This document shows, one piece after another, positions 1 through 8,068 of a stretch of 64,000 bases of DNA. Source of the DNA: Candidatus Zhuqueibacterota bacterium (lineage in GTDB: Bacteria > Zhuqueibacterota > Zhuqueibacteria > Zhuqueibacterales > Zhuqueibacteraceae); assembly GCA_022616415.1 (NCBI GenBank), contig JAKEEU010000026.1, positions 61,974 to 125,973 on the forward strand. The letters are read 5' to 3'. The translations under genes and the position numbers were made by a program. Every line of letters starts with the position of its first letter. The first letter of the stretch is position 1. The notes beneath the pieces are model-generated. The model searched no databases. It saw only the letters and a program-made list of their open reading frames with translations, and was not told where the DNA came from.

Positions 1-63
1 GAGCATTTGGACAATATTCACAAATTTGCTTTGAGCCTGAAATTTTAGTCTCTTTAAAAGAGA

Positions 64-230
64 AATCTTTTCAGCAAAAGCAAAGACTTTTAGTGGTATT
101 CGGATTTGCCGAATCGCCCGGATTCAAACCATTAGAGCTTTGATCCGGGCGATTCGTAAAATCCGAATACAAAAAGTTTTTTCTGTTTGGCGTGCGCTAT
201 TTTTTTTGATTCCGGCTCGTCCGGCTTGTG
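64..230. repeat. Long-hairpin dispersed repeat, copy 1
   Basis: About 165 bp that recur at 26414-26561. The core folds as a long hairpin: 96-107 pairs with 159-170 (12 bp), a 3x3 internal loop follows, then 111-123 pairs with 143-155 (13 bp). The outer flanks, including a TCCGG-rich tail near 209-230, are also shared by both copies. The pair T100:A166 is C:G in the other copy, so the structure rather than the sequence appears to be kept. It lies upstream of the first gene. Apart from this repeat I see nothing else in 1-318 except a ribosome site just before 319. Confidence 0.85.
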
Positions 231-318
231 AAGAAAGGAGGTGAAATTCGAGAAAAATTTTTGCATTTAACAAATGTCAGGTTGACTTGAACAAAAACTT
301 TGCAGAAGGGAGTGCTTC

Positions 319-2577
319 ATGAACAAATCTCATACTATGATCGCATGGGCGGCTGTGCTCTTGTTATTAGTTTGTGGCAGCCTCTTGGCGCAGACCACAG
401 CGAATGTCACCTTTCAGGTGGACATGAGAGCGCAAATTATAAGCGGGGCTTTTAATCCGGCGGCAGGGAATATCGTCGAGGTTGCCGGCAGTTTCAACAA
501 CTGGCAAAATCCTCCTGCCGATACGCTGACCGACGCCGATAATGACAGCATTTACACCAAGACGATCCCGTTGACCGGCACGGTCGGTACAACCGTGCAT
601 GCATTCAAATTCCTGCAAAGGCGGGCTACGGGCGACCTGTGGGAGGACAAAATCGGTGACCGTAAATTAGATCACCCGGCGGCAGACACCACGCTGCCGG
701 TAACTTTATTCGACGTGCCTTATCCCAATACGGCCGATGTGACCTTCCAGCTTGACATGTCGGTGCAAATCGATAGGGGGAGGTTTAACCCGGCAAGTGA
801 CAAGGTTGAAGTGGCCGGCAGCTTCAATAATTGGCAAAATGACCCGGCCGCGTTTCTCGATGATCCTGATGCCGATAGCATTTATACCGGAACCTTTGCT
901 TTGACCGGCATCGTCGGGCAAACGGTTCACGCGTACAAATATCTCCAAAGGACAACCGCCGGAGATGTCTGGGAAAGCATTGCGGATAGAACGCTTAACC
1001 ACCCGGCCGCAAACACGACGCTCGACCCGGTATTTTGGGATAATGATCCGGGGTTGATTACCAAAGTTGTCAATGTCACCTTTCAAGTGGATATGAGCGT
1101 CAAGATGCAGGAGCCGAAGGGAATGGGCGTTATTTTTAATCCATCTACGGATATTGTCGAGGTTGCCGGCACTTTTAATAACTGGCAAAATGCGCCGGCA
1201 GACACCATGCGCGATCCCGACGGGGACAAGATCTATACGGCGACGATTTCAATTGACGGCATCCCTGGCTTCACCCAGCATGCCTACAAGCATTTGATTC
1301 GCTCCCCCGGCGGCGATGTTTGGGAAGACGCTATTGGTGGTGACAGAAGGTTTACGCATCCGACTCAAGATTCGACGTTTGACGTCGTGTTTTACGACAA
1401 CGATGATATTGTCAGCTTGCCAGCCTCAGGCAACATCCTGTTCCAGGTGGATGCCGCCGTTCTGCAGGACCTCGGATTCTTGCGAAGAGAAGCCGGCGAT
1501 GTGATGTGGACGCTGGGCAGCTTCACCCTTTGGGAAGGGGCTTTGGACGATCCGGCGAGGGAATTTGTCATGACTCGTGTCCCCCCGGGTGAGTTTCACC
1601 AGCTTTTGGTTTCATATAGCGGCCTGACCGGAGATCAATTGCCGTATAAGTTCTTCATTGAATTCCAGGACAGCGCCTTCTATGCCAGTAAATTCAAACG
1701 GGCATGGCCGATGTTCTTTGGTTGGGAGGAACCTGCCACCCGAGGCGGTGGTGACAGACGCCATATCTTCGTGGCCGGAAATCAGCTTGGCCGATCAGGT
1801 TACTGGGGTGATTTGCCGCCGCAAGGCATCATTCCGGCGGGAGACACGGTCACCGTCACTTTTCACATCGATATGAACCCGGCAATCGGCCCCGGCGGAT
1901 TTAATCCGGCCCAAGATTCGGTCTTTTTCCATATCCGGGCGCCGATTTTAGGCGTGTTGTTGGGGAAAAGAACCAATGAGCCGGACAGATCGTTGCGATA
2001 TACGGACCCCGATGGTGACAATATTTTTAATCTGACCTTTGACCTCGTCGGTCCGGCGCCTTACATCATGCAATACGTAACGACCTATCGCACCACGAAT
2101 GAAGATCATGGCCTGGATGCCGTGGGCCGTCATCGCGTGCGTTATATTCAACCTCTCGGGCCCAACCAATTTCCACGCAGTTTCGAATTCCCATTGGATA
2201 CCTGGAATCCGTCGCCAGGGCCGGCTCACGTTATCGAAACGCCGCCGTTTTCACCTGTTTCCGCGGTGGAGCGTAACGATGACGCCGGAATTCCAGGGCG
2301 GTATGCTTTGCTGGATAATTATCCCAATCCATTCAACCCCAGCACGACCATTGAATTCGATCTTCCCAAGGCCGGGCACGTGATTTTGGAAATTTATAAT
2401 GCCATGGGCCAAAGGGTCCGGACTTTGACCGATCGCCAATTCATCCAGGGTGGCCGGTACAAAATCGAATGGAATGGGCGTGACGGCGTTGGCCGGTTGG
2501 TCGGCAGCGGCGTTTATTTCTATCGCTTGAAAGCAGGTGACGTGGTCTTGAACAAAAAGATGCTGCTCCTGAAATAA
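319..2577 (+). CDS. Secreted multi-domain protein with repeated starch-binding-like E-set modules and a C-terminal sorting domain
   Basis: 752 aa with a signal peptide (about residues 1-25, cleavage near LLAQ). At least three tandem modules of about 110 residues (about 27-135, 137-245, 250-365) share the motif VTFQVDM...F.P....VEVAGSFNNWQN, which resembles the immunoglobulin-like E-set/CBM fold seen before glycoside hydrolase catalytic domains. Two more divergent modules follow (about 368-500 and 505-650). The last 85 residues carry the NYPNPFNPSTTIEF motif and a FlgD-like beta domain typical of type IX secretion cargo. There is no catalytic domain, so a surface binding role for polysaccharide is inferred. 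A GAAGGGAG ribosome site precedes the ATG. It is probably monocistronic; the double hairpin after the stop may end the transcript. Confidence 0.8.
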   Translation: MNKSHTMIAWAAVLLLLVCGSLLAQTTANVTFQVDMRAQIISGAFNPAAGNIVEVAGSFNNWQNPPADTLTDADNDSIYTKTIPLTGTVGTTVHAFKFLQRRATGDLWEDKIGDRKLDHPAADTTLPVTLFDVPYPNTADVTFQLDMSVQIDRGRFNPASDKVEVAGSFNNWQNDPAAFLDDPDADSIYTGTFALTGIVGQTVHAYKYLQRTTAGDVWESIADRTLNHPAANTTLDPVFWDNDPGLITKVVNVTFQVDMSVKMQEPKGMGVIFNPSTDIVEVAGTFNNWQNAPADTMRDPDGDKIYTATISIDGIPGFTQHAYKHLIRSPGGDVWEDAIGGDRRFTHPTQDSTFDVVFYDNDDIVSLPASGNILFQVDAAVLQDLGFLRREAGDVMWTLGSFTLWEGALDDPAREFVMTRVPPGEFHQLLVSYSGLTGDQLPYKFFIEFQDSAFYASKFKRAWPMFFGWEEPATRGGGDRRHIFVAGNQLGRSGYWGDLPPQGIIPAGDTVTVTFHIDMNPAIGPGGFNPAQDSVFFHIRAPILGVLLGKRTNEPDRSLRYTDPDGDNIFNLTFDLVGPAPYIMQYVTTYRTTNEDHGLDAVGRHRVRYIQPLGPNQFPRSFEFPLDTWNPSPGPAHVIETPPFSPVSAVERNDDAGIPGRYALLDNYPNPFNPSTTIEFDLPKAGHVILEIYNAMGQRVRTLTDRQFIQGGRYKIEWNGRDGVGRLVGSGVYFYRLKAGDVVLNKKMLLLK

Positions 2578-2585
2578 CCTCGTGC

Positions 2586-2636
2586 GCCCCGTGCCGAGGC
2601 ACGGGGCTAAGAGGCGAAAGGCCGATAAATCGGCCT
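2586..2636. repeat. Double-hairpin repeat, copy 1
   Basis: Two perfect hairpins follow each other: 2586-2595 with 2598-2607 (10 bp, GA loop) and 2619-2626 with 2629-2636 (8 bp, AA loop), joined by a linker CTAAGAGGCGAAA. The same layout with a near-identical linker occurs at 20593-20643, although the stem sequences differ. It lies nine bases after a stop codon and may also act as a transcription end, though no T run follows. Confidence 0.7.
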
Positions 2637-2661
2637 GAAGCGATCATTAGGCGGCTTAAGG

Positions 2662-2735
2662 CTCCTACTCGTACTCTTGCTTGCTTTTTAAGGATTTCCA
2701 ACAGCGAGTAAGAGTACGAGAAAGAGTAGGAGTAA
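2662..2735. repeat. Hexamer palindromic array element
   Basis: The left arm (2662-2684) is built of CTCCTA, CTCGTA, CTCTTG units. The right arm (2706-2735) is five units of the type GAGTAN. The arms are complementary except that the right arm holds one extra whole hexamer (GAGAAA, 2718-2723). The turn is about 20 bp. It has the same design as the heptamer and octamer elements elsewhere in the window. Confidence 0.75.
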
Positions 2736-2780
2736 GGGCGTCAACGTGAGGTGGCTAATTCTGCAAGCATGGAGAGGCCT

Positions 2781-4589
2781 ATGTCCACAAAGAACTCGAT
2801 TTTCCGGCTGATGGGCGGGATGGTTTTAGCCTTATGCACATTATCAGAATCGCCGCTTTTTGCCCAATCGATTCAATTCACCGATATAGCGGCGCAAGCC
2901 GGAGTAAACAGCTCGGGCAAAAGCGGGGGCGTTGCGTTTGGCGATTACAACAACGACGGCTATCCGGATATTTATGTTTGCCGCCAATCTAAAAATGTTC
3001 TCTATAAGAATCAGGGGAATGGAACCTTTCTGGATGCGACCGTCGAGGCCGGCGTGGATCAAGCGGAAAATTCATCCATGGCCGTGTGGAGCGATTTCGA
3101 TAACGACGGTCATTTGGATCTTTACGTCGTCCGCTTTGGCGCCAATTATCTTTTTCGCAATCTCGGCGATGGAAAATTCAGCGACGTAAGCCAGGCCGCC
3201 GGCGTCGATCACGACGGGAGAGGCGTCGTCACCGCCGTGGCCGACGTGGACAACGACGGATGGCTGGATATCTATATTGCCAATTTTAACCAACCCAACG
3301 TCCTCTATCGCAATAATCGGGATTGGACTTTCACCGACGTTACCCAGGAATCCAAAGCCGTGGATATTGGTTACGCCATGGGCATTGCTTTTTGCGATTA
3401 CGACAACGACGGCGACCAGGATCTGCTCCTGTCGCACGATGGCGACCGCGGGAACAAATTGTATCAAAACGATGGCCGCGGCGTTTTCACCGACGTGGCC
3501 AGCGCCGCCAACGTGAGATATGCCCCGCTGGCCATGGGCGTGGGATTTGGCGACTACGATAATGACGGATTATTCGACCTTTATATTACCGTTTTGGGGC
3601 CGAATCTTTTATACAAAAACGAAGGGACTGGACGGTTCACCCTTCTGCCTTCTTTGCCGCAATATGCGAATGACGGCGGAATGGGTTGGGGACTCACGTG
3701 GTTTGACTGCGATAATGACGGCGCGCTGGACCTTTACGTCGCCAACGCGACCAATTATTCTTCGCCGGGATTTCCCAACGTGCTTTATCATAATCAGAAA
3801 GACGGCAGCTTTCTCAGAGCTTTAAACGGCGCCGGGACGGCCAATCGTTTTGACAGTTACGGCAGCGCCTGCGCCGACGTCAACAATGATGGAAGTCTCG
3901 ATCTGTACGTGACCAATTATGATGCGCCAAATCAGCTTTTCTTGAACGCCGGCTCGAGCAATCATTGGCTCAAGGTGCGCCTGATCGGAACGGTCAGCAA
4001 TCGTGATGCGATAGGCGCGCGCTTGCGGATCGTCGCCGGCGGGCGGCGCAGTTTTTCAGAAGTCAATGCCGGCGGAGGATACGTTTCGCAAAACAGTTTT
4101 GTCCAGCATTTCGGCCTGGGCCAAAACACGATGGTTGATACCCTGGATATCAGATGGCCGAGCGGGCTGCTGGAAAGATACACGAATATTCGAGCGGATC
4201 AACTCGTCACCGCGACTGAAAAGCAAGGCATCGTTACTGGTGTTACGTCACGATCACAAGCGGAGAACATTTTCCTTGATTTTAGCCTGAGCCCGAATTA
4301 TCCGAATCCATTTTTAAGTGGCGCGAGATCCTCCGCCCTTGTCGCAGCACATACGACTTTCGAGTTTTCTATTGGCGGCCGAACCGTGCAGCAGGCCGTC
4401 ATCGCGGTTTATGACCTGATGGGAAGAACCGTCAAAACTTTGATCGACCAGCCCCTTTCTCCCGGAAAATATTCCGTGCAATGGGATGGCCGCGACCACG
4501 CCGGCAACGGGGCTGGCGCAGGCGTATATTTTGTGAAAATGACAACTCCGACATTCGTTGCCACTCGAAAGGTTGCGTTGGTTAAATAG
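2781..4589 (+). CDS. Secreted FG-GAP/VCBS repeat protein with ASPIC/UnbV domain and C-terminal sorting domain
   Basis: 602 aa from the ATG at 2781, chosen because GGAGAGG stands four bases before it; an in-frame GTG at 2751 lacks a good site. A signal peptide ends near LFAQS. About seven repeats of the form FGDYNNDG..D.Y form a calcium-binding beta-propeller (VCBS/FG-GAP). An ASPIC/UnbV domain follows (about 385-480; NHWLKVRLIG, GARLRI, GLG...D.L.IRWPSG). The end carries NYPNPF and a FlgD-like domain, so the protein is probably exported by a type IX-like route and retained on or released from the surface. Such proteins are common in FCB phyla; a binding or adhesive role is inferred, and the exact ligand is unknown. 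Confidence 0.88.
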   Translation: MSTKNSIFRLMGGMVLALCTLSESPLFAQSIQFTDIAAQAGVNSSGKSGGVAFGDYNNDGYPDIYVCRQSKNVLYKNQGNGTFLDATVEAGVDQAENSSMAVWSDFDNDGHLDLYVVRFGANYLFRNLGDGKFSDVSQAAGVDHDGRGVVTAVADVDNDGWLDIYIANFNQPNVLYRNNRDWTFTDVTQESKAVDIGYAMGIAFCDYDNDGDQDLLLSHDGDRGNKLYQNDGRGVFTDVASAANVRYAPLAMGVGFGDYDNDGLFDLYITVLGPNLLYKNEGTGRFTLLPSLPQYANDGGMGWGLTWFDCDNDGALDLYVANATNYSSPGFPNVLYHNQKDGSFLRALNGAGTANRFDSYGSACADVNNDGSLDLYVTNYDAPNQLFLNAGSSNHWLKVRLIGTVSNRDAIGARLRIVAGGRRSFSEVNAGGGYVSQNSFVQHFGLGQNTMVDTLDIRWPSGLLERYTNIRADQLVTATEKQGIVTGVTSRSQAENIFLDFSLSPNYPNPFLSGARSSALVAAHTTFEFSIGGRTVQQAVIAVYDLMGRTVKTLIDQPLSPGKYSVQWDGRDHAGNGAGAGVYFVKMTTPTFVATRKVALVK

Positions 4590-4635
4590 AACGTACTGCG
4601 TGTAAAAGTTCAGTGAATCCCGGCGCCCGGCTGTC

Positions 4636-4660
4636 ATCCCGCTGTAGCGGGATCTTTTTT
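4636..4660 (+). terminator. Rho-independent terminator
   Basis: An 8-bp perfect stem (ATCCCGCT, GT loop, AGCGGGAT) is followed by CTTTTTT, 46 bases after the stop of the FG-GAP protein gene. Confidence 0.85.
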
Positions 4661-4770
4661 CGCACGAGCGCTGTGTGCTTGATATTAAGAAGATTACCTG
4701 CGGAATGACAATATGGTTCACTGAACATTTACTTATGCATGTAGGTTTTTGAAATGAATCACAAAATGCC

Positions 4771-6885
4771 ATGCTTGGAAAACGTTCGGACGATTCAAAG
4801 AGTCTTACTGGCAATCAGAAACGGGCGATCAGGAAGGATTACCCCCGGCGTTCGGCTGAGGAACTGGCAAAAAATTTCGACGTCCCCATCGAAACTGTTC
4901 AAGAGTATATCCGGAATCATAAACCGCTCATTTCAAAACGCCGGGAGCGCTTTTTCAAGATGGCGCTCCTGGCGTTTCCTTTCTTTATACTGGCGCTATT
5001 GGAATCGGCTCTGCGGCTCGGCGATTATGGCGGCGATTTGGCGCTTTTTATCCCCTCCGATTTCGACCAATCTCACATGATGATCAATCCCGCGGTCGGA
5101 AAAAGATATTTTTTTGTCAAAGACATCGTTCCCGCGGCCTCGTACAATGTTTTCCTCAAAATCAAGCCGGCTGACTCTTATCGTATCTTCGTTCTGGGCG
5201 GGTCCACCGCTGCCGGCTATCCCTATCTTTACAACGGCGCTTTTTCCCAAATGTTGAAGAGCCGTCTTGAAGACTACTTTCCGGACCGGAAGATCGAGAT
5301 GGTGAATGTCGCCATGCCGGCGGTGAATTCTTTTACGCTGCTCGATTTCACGGATGAGATGATGGATTGGCAACCCGACGCGCTTCTCATTTATGCCGGA
5401 CATAACGAGTTTTATGGCGCGCTGGGGATCGGCTCCTCGGAGTCGCTCGGACATTATCGCGGACTCATTAATTTCTATCTCAAGCTCCAGCAGTTCAAAA
5501 TCGTCAATCTGCTGCGCGACTTCCTCGGTTGGATCAGGGGGAAGCTGGCATCGCCAGAGGGTGGTGACGACAATGCGCCGGGCCAAACCCTCATGGAAAG
5601 AATGGTCAGAGACCAGCAAATCGTTTATCGCGGCGATAAATACCAACAGGCGCTCTCAAATTTTAGGGACAACTTAAGAGATATTATTAAAATCGCCCAA
5701 AAACACGGCGTCAAAGTCCTGATGAGCGATTTGGTCAGCAATATTCGTGACCAGGAGCCATTCGTCTCGATATTCAAAGATAAAACCGATACGGCGGCCT
5801 GGAACAGAATTTACGACGAAGGTGTGCGATTGCAAAATGCCGGGAATTATCGTGAAGCCTTGAATCGTTTTGAGCAGGCTGCCGAAATCGATGATTTGCC
5901 GGCGAAATTGAGTTTTCATACGGCCCAATGCTTTGAAAAGCTCGGCGACTTCGACAGCGCCCGCAAAGCTTACTACCACGCCAAGGATTTGGACGGCCTG
6001 CGTTTTCGCGCGAGCGAGGATTTCAACGGCGTCATTTACGAGTTCGGCAAGGAAATGAGCACGCCCGTCGTGCCGATGCGAGCGGCCTTCGAGGAAAACT
6101 CCCCCAAGCGGCTCATCGGGTTGAATCTGATGCTGGAACATTTGCACCCGAACGTCGAAGGTTATTTTTTGATGGCGAAAGCGTTTTGCCAATCCATGCG
6201 TGAGAATGGCTTCATCGCCAACGATTGGGATGACACCCGCGCCAAACCGGAGGGCATTTATTGGCAGGAAACCGGCGTCACGGCATTGGATAGAGAAGTC
6301 GCGAAATTTCGCGTTCAGGTGCTGATGGCGGGCTGGCCGTTTCAGCCCCAAAATGCTCCGAATCCCATGCCCGAGATCGCTCCCAAAAATTATTTGCAGA
6401 AGCTGGCGTGGGATTTTTGGAAGCGCGACGTGACGTGGGAACGCGCGCACGTTCAAATGGCCGAACATTATCTGCGCCAGGGAAAATTAGACAGCGCGGC
6501 GATGGAATACAAGGCTTTGATAAAATATACGCCTTTCAACGTCTCCCCTTATTTGTTCTTGGCGGAGATTTATCTGGCGCAGGAAAAATTTGCCGAATTG
6601 CAAAAGGTGCTTCTCAAAACCCTCGAGCTGGAGCCTACGGCGTTTGCGCACAAATGGGTCGGGACGATCTATCTGAAGAATGGCGAAGCACAGCAGGCTC
6701 TGCCACATTTGGAAAAAGCCTTCCAGCTTAATTCCAAGGATTTGCAAATCATGTACAACTTATGCGGGGCTTATGCTTTGACGCGACAATTTGCCAAAGC
6801 CAAAAATCTAACCGAACAATTGCTGAAGTTGGCTCCCGATTATCCGGGCGCGAATGATCTTTGGCGCCAACTCCAAAGCCAATGA
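4771..6885 (+). CDS. Membrane-anchored SGNH hydrolase-like protein with TPR domain and N-terminal HTH-like segment
   Basis: 704 aa. Residues about 18-50 read like a small helix-turn-helix (SAEELAKNFDVPIETV..YI). One membrane helix follows (about 58-78), so the rest lies outside the cytoplasm. An SGNH/GDSL-type domain starts near 125 with GGSTAAGYPY (block I, GGS instead of GDS) and YAGHNEFYG (block III); a possible block V is H.HPN.EGY near 455. Between and after these are tetratricopeptide repeats (about 345-405 and 555-700). This arrangement is known from exopolysaccharide-linked proteins. It may trim acyl groups on envelope glycans, but the substrate is not shown. The start has no clear ribosome site. 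What the HTH-like part does beside a membrane helix is unclear. Confidence 0.7.
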   Translation: MLGKRSDDSKSLTGNQKRAIRKDYPRRSAEELAKNFDVPIETVQEYIRNHKPLISKRRERFFKMALLAFPFFILALLESALRLGDYGGDLALFIPSDFDQSHMMINPAVGKRYFFVKDIVPAASYNVFLKIKPADSYRIFVLGGSTAAGYPYLYNGAFSQMLKSRLEDYFPDRKIEMVNVAMPAVNSFTLLDFTDEMMDWQPDALLIYAGHNEFYGALGIGSSESLGHYRGLINFYLKLQQFKIVNLLRDFLGWIRGKLASPEGGDDNAPGQTLMERMVRDQQIVYRGDKYQQALSNFRDNLRDIIKIAQKHGVKVLMSDLVSNIRDQEPFVSIFKDKTDTAAWNRIYDEGVRLQNAGNYREALNRFEQAAEIDDLPAKLSFHTAQCFEKLGDFDSARKAYYHAKDLDGLRFRASEDFNGVIYEFGKEMSTPVVPMRAAFEENSPKRLIGLNLMLEHLHPNVEGYFLMAKAFCQSMRENGFIANDWDDTRAKPEGIYWQETGVTALDREVAKFRVQVLMAGWPFQPQNAPNPMPEIAPKNYLQKLAWDFWKRDVTWERAHVQMAEHYLRQGKLDSAAMEYKALIKYTPFNVSPYLFLAEIYLAQEKFAELQKVLLKTLELEPTAFAHKWVGTIYLKNGEAQQALPHLEKAFQLNSKDLQIMYNLCGAYALTRQFAKAKNLTEQLLKLAPDYPGANDLWRQLQSQ

Positions 6886-7058
6886 TGAAGAAGCCTACTG
6901 ATTAGCACCATAATTTTGCACATATAAAAGTCAAATCCCGATTTTCCATTGGTTGCTGAAATCAATTTGGTGGCAGTTTTAGCCTTACAATGCAAAATCG
7001 GGATAGCAAGAAAACCAAAGCTATTTCAAAAAATGAAACTGGGAGCTTGGAATTTGAC

Positions 7059-8018
7059 ATGACGACTTCCGAAACACCGCAATCGCACGATCTGAATTTC
7101 AAGACGATCCTCGTCGAGAATTCTTGGGATGCCATTACTTTTGCCATCCCAAAATGTGAGCAGTTCTTCCAGTACCCGCCCGAAATTGTGCCCATTCGCG
7201 AAGAAACGCTGAAACTTTTTTTCTCCGATTCCTTTTTGCGAACGGACGCGCCGTTTTTAGCCACCTACGAAGATTTGGCGTTTACCTTTTTGCTGGAACA
7301 TCAACACGACCTTTATTCTTTTTCGATTTATCAACTGGCGCGTTACGTCAGCCATCTTGAAGAAGAGTATGAGCGCGACGTGATCCCGATCGTCTATTTT
7401 CCCAATGCTTCGGCTAAAAGCAAGGCTTTATTGAAAGAGACGAAAAGTGCGTTTATGGGCAAACGGTATCATTATTTTACCTACGAGGCAGTCTGCCTGA
7501 AGGATTTCCGGGCAAAGAAATATCTTGGCAGCTCAAATATCATCGCCCGGTTGATGATGCCATTTATGCGTTTTTCCAAACAGGATTGGCTCGAGGTTTT
7601 AGACAATGCCATAACCGGCGTGTTGGAACTGGTTAGTCCGGCCGAGGGCCTGCGGCGAAGCAAATATCTTGACTTTCTCACTTACTATTTTAAATTGGAT
7701 AAAGAGGAATGGAAGGTTTATCAAGATTACAAACAAGCCCAAAATCAAGGTGAGGTAACTGATATGATCAGATCTTTTCTCAAAGAAGAAGGCTGGATCG
7801 AAGGCAAGAACGCAGGCAAGATCGAAGGTAAGATCGAAGGCAAGATCGAACATGGCCGGGATATGCTGCTGTCGCTCTTTCCGCAGAAGTTGGGCCCCAT
7901 ACCTGTGGAAATTGAGCGGGCGATCCACGCGCTCAAAGATGTGAACCGTATTGATAATATTTTGGCGCGTTTTATGGAGATCAATGACTGGCAGCAGTTA
8001 AAACAATATCTGAACTGA
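7059..8018 (+). CDS. Rpn family PD-(D/E)XK nuclease-like protein
   Basis: 319 aa from the ATG at 7059 (GGGAG about 14 bases upstream); an ATG at 6990 would add 23 residues. The middle shows the Rpn-type core, with an acidic segment followed by FLLEHQHD, where the E-x-Q pair matches the E/Q active-site pattern of recombination-promoting nucleases. The C-terminal part has low-complexity EGK..GKIEGKIEGKIE, encoded by three 12-bp units (7815-7850) that can change copy number by slippage without a frameshift. Rpn proteins are linked to RecA-independent recombination and to anti-phage abortive infection. It stands alone. A second, unrelated-looking member lies at 51478-52428. Confidence 0.72.
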   Translation: MTTSETPQSHDLNFKTILVENSWDAITFAIPKCEQFFQYPPEIVPIREETLKLFFSDSFLRTDAPFLATYEDLAFTFLLEHQHDLYSFSIYQLARYVSHLEEEYERDVIPIVYFPNASAKSKALLKETKSAFMGKRYHYFTYEAVCLKDFRAKKYLGSSNIIARLMMPFMRFSKQDWLEVLDNAITGVLELVSPAEGLRRSKYLDFLTYYFKLDKEEWKVYQDYKQAQNQGEVTDMIRSFLKEEGWIEGKNAGKIEGKIEGKIEHGRDMLLSLFPQKLGPIPVEIERAIHALKDVNRIDNILARFMEINDWQQLKQYLN

Positions 8019-8068
8019 AATTTTTCTTGCGGTCGAGTGACTCATCTGTGTGAGGGTGTGCAGTGTAT

